Numbered from the stretch's first letter, positions 42,239-52,170 are shown. The stretch is 63,495 nt of DNA from CAVTHW01 sp963734625 (GCA_963734625.1 CAVTHW010000017.1:1-63495); one strand, 5' to 3'. Notes: generated from the sequence alone by a model not told the origin. Translations and numbers: made by a program.

Positions 42239-42268
42239 TTGACATACGAGCCGTTATCGTAGTATATA
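42239..42268 (+). promoter_or_regulatory. Sigma-70 promoter with BlaI-type operator
   Basis: TTGACA (42239-42244), 18 bases, then TATATA (42263-42268). Between them the inverted repeat TACGA-N7-TCGTA (42245-42249/42257-42261) is placed where BlaI/MecI repressors bind. The predicted transcript start falls at or next to the blaI-like ATG at 42275, so the mRNA may be leaderless. Confidence 0.7.
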
Positions 42269-42274
42269 TCTGGC

Positions 42275-42652
42275 ATGCCCTCGATTCCGTCGGGCGCCGA
42301 ACTTGGCATCCTGACAGTTCTCTGGCGATGCGGCCCCAGCACCGTACGCGAAGTGCACGAAGCCTTGGCCAAAGACACGGGCTATACGAGCACGCTTAAG
42401 CAAATGCAGGTGATGCAAGAGAAGGGCCTGCTTCGGCGCACGGAGCGCTATCGATCTCACATCTACGAGGCCGCGGCGTCCAAGGAAGAAGTCCAGGCGC
42501 GGGTTGCCGGCGACATGTTGCATCGCGTATTCGAAGGATCGGCCAAGAGCCTGGTGCTTGGCGCGCTGACCGCTCAACGAGCCTCGACCGAAGATCTCAA
42601 CGAGATCCGCCGCATAATTGATCAATTTGAGGAAAGGAGGAAGAAGCGGTGA
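42275..42652 (+). CDS. blaI: BlaI/MecI-family repressor
   Basis: The protein has 125 residues. An N-terminal winged helix (IPSGAELGILTVLWRCGPST, then YTSTLKQMQVMQEKGLLRR) binds DNA, and a C-terminal dimerisation tail contains the protease-sensitive region. BlaI is cleaved or inactivated after the BlaR1 receptor senses beta-lactam or wall stress. There is no ribosome site before the ATG, consistent with a leaderless message. The blaR1-like gene starts in its stop codon (GTGA). Confidence 0.9.
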   Translation: MPSIPSGAELGILTVLWRCGPSTVREVHEALAKDTGYTSTLKQMQVMQEKGLLRRTERYRSHIYEAAASKEEVQARVAGDMLHRVFEGSAKSLVLGALTAQRASTEDLNEIRRIIDQFEERRKKR

Positions 42653-45511
42653 CAGCCGTGTTTCTATCGCAACTCTGGGTTCAGAGACTGGGATGGACGC
42701 TGGTGCACTTCCTCTGGCAGGGCACGCTCATCGCCATCCTTTACGTGGCGCTTCGGGCGGTGCTGGGCCGTTCGACTCTCCTCTCAGGGACGCTACGGCC
42801 TGGCTTGCCTGACGCTTGCCGCCATGACCGCAGCTCCACCGCTCACCTTCGTCCTGATACTGATAGCGGGCGGAAGCGCCGCGTCGGATTGGTGGAACAT
42901 CTCCGCAACCGGATGGCAGAGCATCCTTCCAGGCGTGGTGGTCGCATGGCTGTTGGGAGCTGTCGGGTTTTCGATTCGCTTGGCCGCGGGATGGCGCTTC
43001 ACGGTCCGTCTGCGAGTGTCGTCGCACCCCGCGCCGCCGGAATGGCAGCAGATCCTTCAGCGAACCGCCGCCCGCGTGGGCGCCTCGCGTCCCGTGCGCC
43101 TGGTGGTCTCCTCTCTGGCGGAGGTCCCCATGGTGATCGGATGGCTGCGACCGGTAATCCTTGTGCCCGTCGGATCCCTTGCAGGATTGCCGTTGGATCA
43201 CATGACGGCGCTGCTGGCGCACGAGTTGGCCCATATCCGACGCCAGGATTACCTGGCGAGTATCCTACAAAGCGTCGCCGAGTCGCTGTTGTTCTATCAT
43301 CCGGCCGTGTGGTGGGTGTCCCAGCAGATTCGCACGGAGCGTGAACTGTGTTGCGACGATCTCGCTGTTGCTGCCTGCGGCGACGTAGTGACTTATGCGC
43401 GTGCGCTCGCCGAGTTGGAGTCGCAGCGGCCGCCGCGCCTCAGCCCCGCGCTGGCGGCCAACGGCGGATCGTTATTGAACCGCGTTCGAAGACTGATCGA
43501 GCCTTCCCGGCCCTCCAGGAACAACCTCCCCGGCCAGGGCGCCGCCTGGATGATGAGCCTGCTCTGGGTTGCGTGCGTCGGCGTAGCGACGGCCCATGCT
43601 GCGCATGTACCGACGCCGCACGTGAACGATTCTCGCCCTATCGTGCTCCAGCCTGCGCTGCCCAGCCGGGTGCCCGCGCAGACCAGTCCTGTCGTGAGTG
43701 CCCTCTTGTACGACCCGCTTCTGCTTTTGCCTCAAACCCCGGCTAACGTGCCGGCCACGGCGCCGGAAGAGAAGAAGAAAATCCGAGTGGAAGGCCGCGT
43801 GATCAGTCAGGCAGGGGCTGTTCCCAGGGCGACAGTCCAACTCCTCAACGACAAGCCGGCCATGTTCAGCGACGTGTTGTATACACAAGCAACCGACGAA
43901 TCAGGCGCCTTCGTCTTTGACGATATTGAGCCCGGGCGTTACGTGCTCCAGGTCACCAAGGCCGGCTTCTTGATTGGAGGTTTTGGCCCGTCGTCACCGA
44001 ATTCAGCCACCTCGGTGTTCACTCTCGAAGCGGGCCAGACGATGACGGGTGTGGTAATCAGCCTGACTTCAAAGAGCACGATTACCGGAAATGTAATCGA
44101 CCAGGACGGCGACCCGGTGCCCTATGTGTCGGTAACCGCCTACTACGAAAGATACTTATCTGGACGCAAGGTGATGCAGGATGCCGGAACCAAAACGACT
44201 GACGACGAGGGCCTGTTCCGTATAACCGGGTTGGCGCCCGGCCGCTACTATGTTGCGGCCGTGCCACCCGGCGCCCCAGTTGTTCGCAGAGCCACGGTGC
44301 GGCCCCTTGAAGAACGGCCTTTTACCGACGTGGGAACGTTCTATCCGAGCGCAATTGACTTGGAGTCCGCAGCCCCGCTGGAAGTGACTCCCGGCGCGGT
44401 CTTGGACCGTATCGACATTCGCCTCCGCCGCGAGCGGCGCTACACGGTGAAAGGCAAGGTCACACTGAATGGCTCTCCCGTCGAGGCCACGGTCTCAGTC
44501 TCCGGCGTGGGGGGGAATCTCCGCGTTAGAGTGCCGTCGTTGCTGGCGGAGCAGGGCGTTTTCGAGGTGCAAAACGTGCCAGCCGGGAAATACGTGGTTT
44601 CGGCGTGGCCAGGCCGCCGGGACGCCGTGACGGTGACCAATCTCCGCTCGCCGGCGCCGCCCGACCAGACGAGTCTCAGTCTCAGGGCGCGGACGGAAAT
44701 CACCGTCGGCAGTTCGGACGTCGAGGGCCTGACTCTGCGGCTGGAAGGCGGCATTGAGGTGACTGGGACGTTTCGTGCCGAAGAAGGCAGCCTCGGGGAA
44801 CTGGCGAAGTCGGCGACCCCTTCCGTTCGGACCTCCGACCGCCGTGAGCTGATTAGGGTGACAGTCGCTTACCCCAGCAACGGTTTGCCCTTCAGCTTTG
44901 ACAAGCCGGAGTTTCGGCCGCTATTCGGCCTGCGGCCGGACAGCGGATCGTCGGGTTGGTACACCGGCCTCATGAAGGACGACGGAACGTTCCGTATGTC
45001 AGGTGCGACGTTTGCGCCGGGCATGTACTCATGGGAACTTTGGAACCTGCCGGATAGCATCTATGTGAAGTCCGTCCGCTGCGACTCGGTAGATGTGACC
45101 CGCTCGCGCGTCAATGTTGCGCCTGGAAGCAAGCTGGAAATTGTGCTCTCGGGCAAGGCCGGCGCCATTACGGGAACGCTCCGTAACGAGAAAGATGAAC
45201 CACTGGGCGGGGTCACCGTGACCGCGTGGCCGAAGTACTTTGCCCCCGGCAGTCCGCTCTCCAGCGTCAAATCGCGGAGCAGCGGCACGGACGGCAGATT
45301 TAGGATCCCCAGCCTAGCGCCGGGCGATTACTACGTCGCCGCCTGGGAAGGTGAAGGCTGGCTTTCGGACATCATCACAATTCCGGATTTCCTTTCGTCT
45401 TTCACCGGCGATGCCGAAAAAGTGACGCTCGACGAAGGCGCGAGGCCGCAGGCGCAAGTGAAACTCATTTCGAAGGAGAAGATCGCTGCCGCGGTGGCCA
45501 AGCTTCCATGA
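42649..45511 (+). pseudogene. BlaR1/MecR1-like M56 peptidase fused to TTR-like domains, frameshifted near the N-terminus
   Basis: The first frame (42649 to about 42790) encodes the first membrane helix (LGWTLVHFLWQGTLIAILYV). The rest is in another frame: SQGRYGLACLTLAAM leads into a membrane helix, the M56 zinc site HELAH with ERELCCDDLAV, a further helix, and then about 550 residues of repeated carboxypeptidase-regulatory-like beta domains (each with phrases such as GLAPGRYYVAA) to 45511. One base change near 42785 would restore an about 950-residue protein. As it stands only a version from an internal start (ATG 42824) could be made, lacking the first helix. In BlaR1 proteins the extracellular part is normally a penicillin-binding sensor; here TTR-like domains replace it. 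Confidence 0.8.
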
Positions 45512-45738
45512 CGGACTTTCAACTACTGGAACGAGAAGGCTCCCGTTGTTCGCGTTTCTCTTCAACCCCTTTAGAATGCCGGCGGTTCCCAGCCCTGCGG
45601 CGGTTTCCGCCGGGGCCGCCGGGGTCGCTAGGGAGGGATGGGGGGCGAAAGAGCGGCTCCATCCCAGCCGGTTGGATGTTCAATGGATGGCGGCAAGAAG
45701 CCCAAACGGAAACCCTGGCTTGGAATGACTGAGCAGAG

Positions 45739-47301
45739 ATGTCAATAACTCGCAACGGTGTCCTCTTGGTGTTCACGCTGATGTTAGCCCAGTCTGTATC
45801 CGGCGCCGCTCTCAAGGGGAAAGTCCTGGAAGATCGGTCGGGTTCGGCCGTGGCGGCGGCCAGTCTCCGAATTCAGAAGTCAGGAGCGTCGGCCGTTGCC
45901 GCTGAAGTGGAAACGGATGCCGAAGGGCGTTTTGACGTACCAGCTCTGGCCGATGGGGAGTACCGCATTGAGGTGTCGAAGCGTAACTTCGTAAGTTCCG
46001 TCTCCCATCTTCGATTGCCACCCGGCGGGGAAGGCTTCACGTTGTGGTTGGTACGTTGCGGCTCCATATCGGGGCGCGTGGCGGACCAGGGCGGGGAACC
46101 GGTGTCCGGCGCAACGGTCTTCGTGTTTGCGAAACCGGCGGAAGGAGAACCCCTCATGCGCGCGTCGGGAGCGGCCCATTCCGCCCGGGTGAGTGAGAAG
46201 GGGGAGTACCGCGTTTCCAGTCTCCCTCCGGGCGAATACGCCGTGGCAGTTTCCTGGAGTGGGTCCGATATCGTGCGTAGCCGAATGCGGATCGGCGCGA
46301 CGACCGCGGCCAAGTTCGGTTCTGGACTGTTGTTCTATCCCGGCAACGCGCAGATCGAATTCTTGAATGTCTCCGAGGGCGCCGAGAGGCGCAGTACTGA
46401 TTTTGTAGTCTTGGCGTCCGGTCTCCAGGAATTGAGCGGCAAGGTGGAGATCTCCGATCCGGAAGCGAGATTCGATGTCGCGCTCGTACTGCTCTCGCAG
46501 CCGGGCGGGACCATTTCGGCGACGGAATCCGGACCGGAGGGACGCTTCCGCTTTAGCGGCGTCCCACTTGGCTCCTACGAGGTTATTGCATTAGGACCAA
46601 CCAGGAGGTCTGCCGGCGAGGCGCCTCTCTATGCTCGAACGCGCGTTGAGGTTGCCGGCCCAGGCACGGAGTCCGTAATCCTGACACCCCGGCCGGGCCA
46701 GTCCATCGCCATGCAGTTGCGCCCAGTCGAAGAGAAGTTGCCGCAAGCCTGCCCTCAAGCCGTGGCGCTCACTCTTACCCCAATCTCGGATTGGGGGGCG
46801 CAGCAGACACTCCGGGTAAACGTCAGCATGGGGCGGGAGACGGCCGTCGCGAACATAGCGCCAGACCAGTATCGTATTTCGGCCCAGAATCTCGCCGAAG
46901 GGTGCTACATCGCCGGAAGCAGCGTCCTCGATCTGAGGGAAGCGCCCGGTGGTTCTCCCGTCACCGTAATGCTGGCGGCGGGAGGAGCCATTAACGGTCG
47001 TGTGATCGCCGGAAGGCGCAACGTATCCGATGTGGCCGTCATCCTGGTTCCTGCCGGAATTGATTCCCCCAATCGAGTTGTCTTTCCCGGCCAGGATTGG
47101 CGGTTTTCCTTCAACCAACTGCCTCCCGGTTCGTACCGCATTGGAACGCGGCTTTTGGGAGGGACGCCCAGTTCGAACTCGGGCGGCGAGCCGGAGCCGG
47201 AGGGGATGTTCCCAATTGAGGTGCCGAGCCGGGGCGCGGTGGAGGTTGATCTTCCCGTGTACGGCACGGAAAGCGGCGCATCGGGGGTCAAGGAGCCTTA
47301 G
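45739..47301 (+). CDS. Secreted carboxypeptidase-regulatory-like (TTR-like) repeat protein
   Basis: The protein has 520 residues. A signal peptide (MSITRNGVLLVFTLMLAQSV) precedes at least four beta-sandwich domains. Each has the pattern G-x-V-x-D...A-x-V...G-x-F/Y-x-x-x-x-L-P-P-G-x-Y, for example VSSLPPGEYAVAVSW, FSGVPLGSYEVIAL and FNQLPPGSYRIGT. There are no catalytic residues. Such proteins are abundant in acidobacteria and are probably cell-surface or outer-membrane adhesins or scaffolds; their role is unknown. It is the second of a run of related genes after the blaR1-like gene. Confidence 0.82.
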   Translation: MSITRNGVLLVFTLMLAQSVSGAALKGKVLEDRSGSAVAAASLRIQKSGASAVAAEVETDAEGRFDVPALADGEYRIEVSKRNFVSSVSHLRLPPGGEGFTLWLVRCGSISGRVADQGGEPVSGATVFVFAKPAEGEPLMRASGAAHSARVSEKGEYRVSSLPPGEYAVAVSWSGSDIVRSRMRIGATTAAKFGSGLLFYPGNAQIEFLNVSEGAERRSTDFVVLASGLQELSGKVEISDPEARFDVALVLLSQPGGTISATESGPEGRFRFSGVPLGSYEVIALGPTRRSAGEAPLYARTRVEVAGPGTESVILTPRPGQSIAMQLRPVEEKLPQACPQAVALTLTPISDWGAQQTLRVNVSMGRETAVANIAPDQYRISAQNLAEGCYIAGSSVLDLREAPGGSPVTVMLAAGGAINGRVIAGRRNVSDVAVILVPAGIDSPNRVVFPGQDWRFSFNQLPPGSYRIGTRLLGGTPSSNSGGEPEPEGMFPIEVPSRGAVEVDLPVYGTESGASGVKEP

Positions 47302-47312
47302 GGAGATCGGGC

Positions 47313-49022
47313 ATGAGGATGAACGTATTCCTGGCGATAGTTATTGCGGCGGGCTCGGCGCTGGCGCAACCGACGGTGCAGAGCAAGTCCGACCCTGCAT
47401 CCATCAGTGGTTTGATTCGCGACGCTGTAACCGGAATGCCCCTGACGGATGCCACGATTGAGATTGACGATCTCGGCGATTCATCATCAGCGCCGGTTGT
47501 CACCGTGAGCACCAATGCCGAAGGCAGGTACGAGGCGAAGGGACTTGAAGGACGACAATTCCGGATCAGCGCGAGTGTCCCGCCGCGTCCCACCGGCCGC
47601 CGATACAAGCCTGCCGCGAGAATTGTTACCGCGCGTCCAGGTCAGGAGCTGACCTCCGCCGATCTCGTCTTGTATTTTTTGCCTGCGATCTCTGGAACGG
47701 TAACCGACGAAAACGACGAACCTGTACCAAATGCCCGCGTACACCTAATCGAGCGCGAGTACGTGTTCGGTCTCCTCCGCTACCGGTTCAGGGACGCTTT
47801 TACAACCGATGAAAGCGGCCAATACCGGGTGGGGGGGAATACTACGCCTGGACGTGCATATCTGCTTATGGTCCGTGCGCGCTTCGGTTCTATCGAAGAT
47901 AGGCTCGCTGCGATTTCCCCGTCGCCCGCGGACCCCAAGCTTCGGAAGCGGACGTTTGCCCCAACTTACTACCCTGGTACGGATTTGATCCAGAGCGCCC
48001 AGCCCATCGTTCTCGGACCGGGTGAGCTGCGTGAAGGGGTGGATATCCGCATCCGCCGGTCACGTTCGTATTGCATCAGCGGCACCCTAAAATCCGGCGG
48101 CGGTCCGCAGGGAATGGACTTCAGCATTGCCGAACAGGAACCAACATACATGGCTGGCGGCGTTTTGATGCGACCTGTCACCGGCACGACCGGCTCGGAC
48201 GGCCGGTTCCGCATTTGCGACCTCCATCCGGGTGACTACGTCCTGACGGCCTATTCGAGTACAGCCGTGTCCCCAACGCCCGAGTTCTTCGTGCGTACGC
48301 CGATCACCGTCGCCGACAAGGATGTGGAGATTGCCGTCCAGGCCTTACCCCAGGTCACGGTGCGGGGCGAGATCGTTTGGGACGGAGATGCGCCTCCAGA
48401 CCCCTTGCGCCTCACGGTCGCAGTGTCTAACGTTACTCGCGGTATTTCGTTCGTGGGCGAAGCAGCGCCTGATAATCCAAGCTACGCCGATTCACCTACT
48501 CCCTGGCGATACCGAATGACTGTCCCCGGCCAGTTCTCCTTCAACCACGTGTACGAGGACGAGTACGCCGTCAAGGTCAGCGATCTCCCCACTGGCGCCT
48601 ATGTCAAGGACATCACGTACAACGGGAGAAGCATACTGTATGATGCTTTCCGGGCGGGGCGCGAGTCCGGCCAGAGTTCGCTGCGAATCGTGTTGGCTCG
48701 CAATGGCGGCAGCATGACTGTGAGGATGGCCGATAAAGACGACAACCCGTTGCCGGATGTGACGGTCGTGCTCTTGCCGGAGCTCAGCCGTTCGGATGGT
48801 GTACTGGCTTCCGTGATGGTCGTCGGGCAAACTGACCAGAATGGCGAATGGTCGTCCTCGATTCTTGCGCCGGGCAAGTACTTCGTCATCGGCACCAGGG
48901 CGCTTGTAGACAAATCGCCGGAAGGGATCAGCAGGTTGACCGGGATGCGAACAAAGGCGTATGAACTCCAGATAAACTCGGGGGTGTCTGCCCGGTTGGT
49001 GCTTAAGCCTATTGCGGAATGA
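47313..49022 (+). CDS. Secreted carboxypeptidase-regulatory-like (TTR-like) repeat protein
   Basis: The protein has 569 residues with a signal peptide (MRMNVFLAIVIAAGSALAQ) and several TTR-like domains, seen in ISGLIRDAVTGMPLTDATI, ISGTVTDENDEPVPNARVHL, ICDLHPGDYVLTAYS and SSSILAPGKYFVIGT. It is a paralogue of its neighbours rather than a copy, since identity is limited to domain motifs. It lies 11 bases after the previous stop, so both are probably on one mRNA. Confidence 0.82.
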   Translation: MRMNVFLAIVIAAGSALAQPTVQSKSDPASISGLIRDAVTGMPLTDATIEIDDLGDSSSAPVVTVSTNAEGRYEAKGLEGRQFRISASVPPRPTGRRYKPAARIVTARPGQELTSADLVLYFLPAISGTVTDENDEPVPNARVHLIEREYVFGLLRYRFRDAFTTDESGQYRVGGNTTPGRAYLLMVRARFGSIEDRLAAISPSPADPKLRKRTFAPTYYPGTDLIQSAQPIVLGPGELREGVDIRIRRSRSYCISGTLKSGGGPQGMDFSIAEQEPTYMAGGVLMRPVTGTTGSDGRFRICDLHPGDYVLTAYSSTAVSPTPEFFVRTPITVADKDVEIAVQALPQVTVRGEIVWDGDAPPDPLRLTVAVSNVTRGISFVGEAAPDNPSYADSPTPWRYRMTVPGQFSFNHVYEDEYAVKVSDLPTGAYVKDITYNGRSILYDAFRAGRESGQSSLRIVLARNGGSMTVRMADKDDNPLPDVTVVLLPELSRSDGVLASVMVVGQTDQNGEWSSSILAPGKYFVIGTRALVDKSPEGISRLTGMRTKAYELQINSGVSARLVLKPIAE

Positions 49023-49071
49023 GCGGCTTTTGGGGAATATCGGAGACCCCACCGGGAACCGCAACCTATGG

Positions 49072-49230
49072 TTCACGCAACTGAGGAGGCTGCTCTCGCG
49101 GATTCGTACCACCAGGCAGGATCCAGAGGAGCGTGCCTGACTGCTGGAGCACCTGCTGGGCAGCAACAACTCGATCATTGCACTGTACGCCAGGACCGAC
49201 GTCTTGCTGGCCAACACCGAACCGAGGTGA
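49072..49230 (+). pseudogene. Unrecognised gene remnant with internal stop
   Basis: The plus-strand frame reads FTQLRRLLSRIRTTRQDPEE, then a TGA at about 49138, then LLEHLLGSNNSIIALYARTD up to a TGA at 49228. The wording is protein-like and continuous across the stop, so it looks like the tail of a decayed gene. I cannot name the family. Confidence 0.4.
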
Positions 49231-49232
49231 GG

Positions 49233-49601
49233 ATGGGGGTTTTAGGGCATTCGCGTCGCTGCTTTGGGCTTGCATCAGCGCTAGTGCTGCTTGTGCTTGT
49301 ATGTCCGGCCTTCGCCGACACCCTCGAAGGCCGCGTGGTCGAGAACCACACCGGCAATCCCATTGTCTCGGCGGAGGCGCGGGTTACCCGCATCGGCCAG
49401 AGCGGCCTTGCGACCGATATGGAGACCGATTCCGAGGGCCGTTTGCGCTCGCCAGACCTCGCTTCGGGCGAGTACAGGGTCGAGAACTCCAAGCTGATGG
49501 ACTCTAACGCCATGGCCGAAGTCTTAAGTGAGTGGGCGGAGATTAACCCACATCAGGAGTGCCCAGCGAAGTGGACATCTAGAAAATGGGCAGTGACATG
49601 A
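49233..49601 (+). pseudogene. Truncated TTR-like protein gene
   Basis: A good ribosome site (GAGGTGAGG) and a signal peptide (SALVLLVLVCPAFA) lead into one TTR-like domain (LEGRVVENHTGNPIVSAEAR, LASGEYRVENSK). The homology then stops at about residue 90, and the frame ends in unrelated sequence after 122 codons. The same first domain opens the next gene (LEVRVLEDHTGNPLANAEVS), so this is the 5' part of a duplicated gene whose remainder was deleted. Confidence 0.65.
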
Positions 49602-50923
49602 CAAGATTCCGACGGAGGCCAAGGATGCGGGGGCACGCGGCTTGGTGTGCTGCTATCGGTGTATTCGCGTCGGCGCTGCTGACGGGTGTGCTTTCTGCGG
49701 GAACCCTTGAGGTTAGGGTGCTTGAAGACCACACCGGCAACCCGCTGGCGAACGCGGAGGTTAGCGTGGCCCGGGTGGGCGCCGCCAATTTGGCAGCCGA
49801 CCTGGAGACCGACAAGAGCGGCCTCATGCGGGTGGAAGGCCTGGCGGCCGGCGACTACGATCTGGAAGTCTCCAAACCCCTCTATGTGACCGTGAAGGCC
49901 AAAGTGCAGGTGGCGGACGACACAACGGCCTTGACTGTCCGCCTCGTCCGCTACGCGATCGTATCTGGACGGGTCACCGGAGCCAGCGGCGGGCCGGCGC
50001 GCAATGCCGTAGTGCGTGTGTTGGAGAGGTCCGGAGTCGACGGCCCGCTGAAGCCGCTTGGCGGTGGGCAGGCCGTTGACGAGAACGGCGAATACCGGAT
50101 CTTCAACCTTCAGCCCGGCCAGTACGCGTTCGCCGTCTCTTACGGAGCCGACCGGTCGTCCATCGCTCCAAAGGCCGATGAACTCGGCATCCAATACTAC
50201 CCCGGTAACGCGAATCCCCAGCTCTTCACAGTGACAGGAGGCGAGGAGTTCCGGGGTATCGATTTCTACTTTGGCGCCGGGCAGGTGTATCGCGTCAGCG
50301 GCAAAGTGGAGTATCTTGACCGCGTCACCTCGGTGCAGCTTAACTTGGCTCCCAGTTCGCAGCCGGAGTTGCCGGCGGGGCGCGGGACGGTTGATCGCAG
50401 CGACGGAACATTCCGCTTCGAAGGCGTGCCCTCGGGTTCCTACGACGTGTACGCAGCCGTTTACCAGGAAGGGGCTGCGCCCTTCTTTGGGAAGACTCAT
50501 ATTGAGATCGGCGCAGAGAACCTGAACGGCGTTGTGGTCCGAGCGCAGGAGCGGCGCGCCCTGAAGTTGACGCTGCGAGCGGAGAAAGATGCCGGCGGCT
50601 GTCCCACAAAGACTCGCGTTACGTTGAGGCCCGTCGAGGATTGGGGAGTATCCACTGAGCGCAGCCTGGATCTGGCGGCGGGCCGGGAGCTGACGGTGGA
50701 GAATCTGGCGCCGGGCCGGTATCGTGTGGACCCGGTTGTACTCAACGATACCTGCTCGACCACCGCAGCCGAAGTCGACTTGGCGACCGCGGACGAGGCG
50801 CCTCTGCTGGCGGTTTCAATCAAGAAGGTGGAACGTCCTGGCCGCCGCACCCTAGCCGGGCCGCTCATCATCGGCATCCCCACGCGGGCGACGGGAGGCA
50901 GGGAACTGGCCGGGGATGCGTAG
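49586..50923 (+). CDS. Secreted carboxypeptidase-regulatory-like (TTR-like) repeat protein
   Basis: The protein has 445 residues. A signal peptide lies at about 15-38 (AAIGVFASALLTGVLSAG), followed by four TTR-like domains (VEGLAAGDYDLEVSKP, IFNLQPGQYAFAVSYG, FEGVPSGSYDVYAAV, VENLAPGRYRVDPV). It is intact. Several ATGs are possible; the one at 49625 (MRGHAAWC) has AAGG close upstream and gives the most normal signal peptide, while 49586 is the longest frame. It is the most similar relative of the truncated gene before it. Confidence 0.78.
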   Translation: MGSDMTRFRRRPRMRGHAAWCAAIGVFASALLTGVLSAGTLEVRVLEDHTGNPLANAEVSVARVGAANLAADLETDKSGLMRVEGLAAGDYDLEVSKPLYVTVKAKVQVADDTTALTVRLVRYAIVSGRVTGASGGPARNAVVRVLERSGVDGPLKPLGGGQAVDENGEYRIFNLQPGQYAFAVSYGADRSSIAPKADELGIQYYPGNANPQLFTVTGGEEFRGIDFYFGAGQVYRVSGKVEYLDRVTSVQLNLAPSSQPELPAGRGTVDRSDGTFRFEGVPSGSYDVYAAVYQEGAAPFFGKTHIEIGAENLNGVVVRAQERRALKLTLRAEKDAGGCPTKTRVTLRPVEDWGVSTERSLDLAAGRELTVENLAPGRYRVDPVVLNDTCSTTAAEVDLATADEAPLLAVSIKKVERPGRRTLAGPLIIGIPTRATGGRELAGDA

Positions 50924-51261
50924 CCAGGAGCCGAGGCGGCAGTCGAGGCTACAGTTGGGGCTATGCTTGTTGCTGCTGGTGCTGTAGATGGTGCGGCTGT
51001 TCATCGAAGGTAGGAACTAGGTACGCGTGTTGTGGACCCAGCTTGACGGCGGAGTTGGAGTTCGGTAAAGGCGGGCGAACGTTCGGGGGCGCCTACTCGG
51101 TGGTGGGCGTCCAGTTGGCCGGCAGGAGTTCGTCCAGCTTGGTGATGGAGTGCTGGGCCACCCGAACGAGCCATTCAAGACTGTTCTCATTGGCCGCACT
51201 GTAGTTGACCCCACCACCTACCCCAGCCCGGATGGAATCCGCCTAAAGGGGCTCGCGGCCT
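50924..51261. other. Intergenic region with transposase remnant and hairpin
   Basis: Apart from the IS66-like remnant (51093-51218) and the inverted repeat at 51241-51267, I see nothing coding. It separates the TTR-like gene block from the transfer genes on the other strand, and may be the scar where the former was inserted. Confidence 0.5.
51093..51218 (-). pseudogene. C-terminal remnant of an IS66-type transposase
   Basis: The minus frame reads NYSAANENSLEWLVRVAQHS, then ITKLDELLPANWTPTTE and a stop. The pattern DELLP-x-x-W close to the stop is typical of IS66 TnpC proteins. No inverted repeats or upstream transposase sequence survive. Recognition rests on about 40 residues. Confidence 0.5.
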
Positions 51262-51267
51262 TTAGGC
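51241..51267. terminator. Hairpin at the ardC stop codon
   Basis: GCCTAAAGG (51241-51249) and CCTTTAGGC (51259-51267) form a perfect 9-bp stem that includes the ardC stop. No T-run follows, so its action as a terminator is uncertain. Confidence 0.45.
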
Positions 51268-52170
51268 CGCGGCGCTCTCCTGTTTCTGCTGCAGGCTGTT
51301 GAGGTAGTCGGCGGCGCGCTGCGCGTGGGCGGCTGCCGAAAAGATGGCGCGCTTGTCCTCCTTCAGCACGGTGAGCCAGTGCCCGAGATAGGCGGCGTGG
51401 TCGTCCCGGATTTCCGGCGTGATGCCGAGGTCGGCGCACAGAAAAGCGGCTCCCAGTTCCGCGACAAGTTCCTCGCGGGCGTAGCCCGCGTCTCCGAAAC
51501 GCTGGCGGCCGAAGTCGCGGTCAAGGCGGCTCTCGTGTTTCGTCCAGTGGGTCAGCTCGTGCAGGGCGGTCGCGTAGTAGCTCTCCTTGTCTTTGAAGGC
51601 CTCGAAGGGCGGAAGCTGTATCGCGTCGCGGGCGGGTGCGTAATAGGCCTGATTGCCGCCGTGGTGGATGGTCGCGCCGGTGTTGGTCATGAAGCGGTCG
51701 GCGTTCTCGATGCGCTCGGAGAGCGGCAAGGGGTTCTCCGGCTGCGCGTAGTAGTGCGCGGGCAAGCCTTCCACCTGCTCGACGTTGAAAACCGTGTATC
51801 CCTTCATGAACGGGATTTCGCGCTCGGTGTCCTCGCCTTGCTCGTTCGTCTCGGTCTTCGTGATGCTGTTGGCGTAAACGACAAGCGAGCCGTGCTCGCC
51901 CTTGCGCACCTGGCCGCCGAGTTCTTGCGCCTGCTTGTAGGTCATCCAGATGGGGGCCGCGTAGCCTTTGGCCATCGCGTCGCCCCACAGCAAAAGAATG
52001 TTCATGCCACGGTACGGCGTGCCGTTGTGACGGAGGGGCCGCGTGATGCGCCCGGCTGCGTGCTCCGCGTGCCAAGGCTTCAGCCATGTGCGGACGCCTT
52101 GCTCAAGGTCGGAAATGATGCGCTCGGTAACGCGGGTGTAAACGTCTTTTCGATTGGTCTGGGTGCTCAT
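51262..52170 (-). CDS. ardC: ArdC-like antirestriction protein
   Basis: The protein has 302 residues. The N-terminal ArdC ssDNA-binding domain (about 5-125, with YTRVTERIISDLEQGVRTWL and WMTYKQAQELGGQVRKGE) is followed by a zincin-like metalloprotease domain with HELTHW at about 205 and AREELVAELGAAFL. ArdC shields incoming single-stranded DNA from restriction during conjugation. AAGGAGAG precedes the ATG at 52170. It lies downstream of the relaxase on the same strand and belongs to the transfer module. Confidence 0.9.
   Translation of the reverse strand: MSTQTNRKDVYTRVTERIISDLEQGVRTWLKPWHAEHAAGRITRPLRHNGTPYRGMNILLLWGDAMAKGYAAPIWMTYKQAQELGGQVRKGEHGSLVVYANSITKTETNEQGEDTEREIPFMKGYTVFNVEQVEGLPAHYYAQPENPLPLSERIENADRFMTNTGATIHHGGNQAYYAPARDAIQLPPFEAFKDKESYYATALHELTHWTKHESRLDRDFGRQRFGDAGYAREELVAELGAAFLCADLGITPEIRDDHAAYLGHWLTVLKEDKRAIFSAAAHAQRAADYLNSLQQKQESAAA

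Noticed and set aside
45512..45738. Short frames between the BlaR1-like and first TTR-like gene
   Set aside because: I found no ribosome site or protein-like pattern. The stretch is Gly/Arg-rich GC-biased DNA with no visible function.
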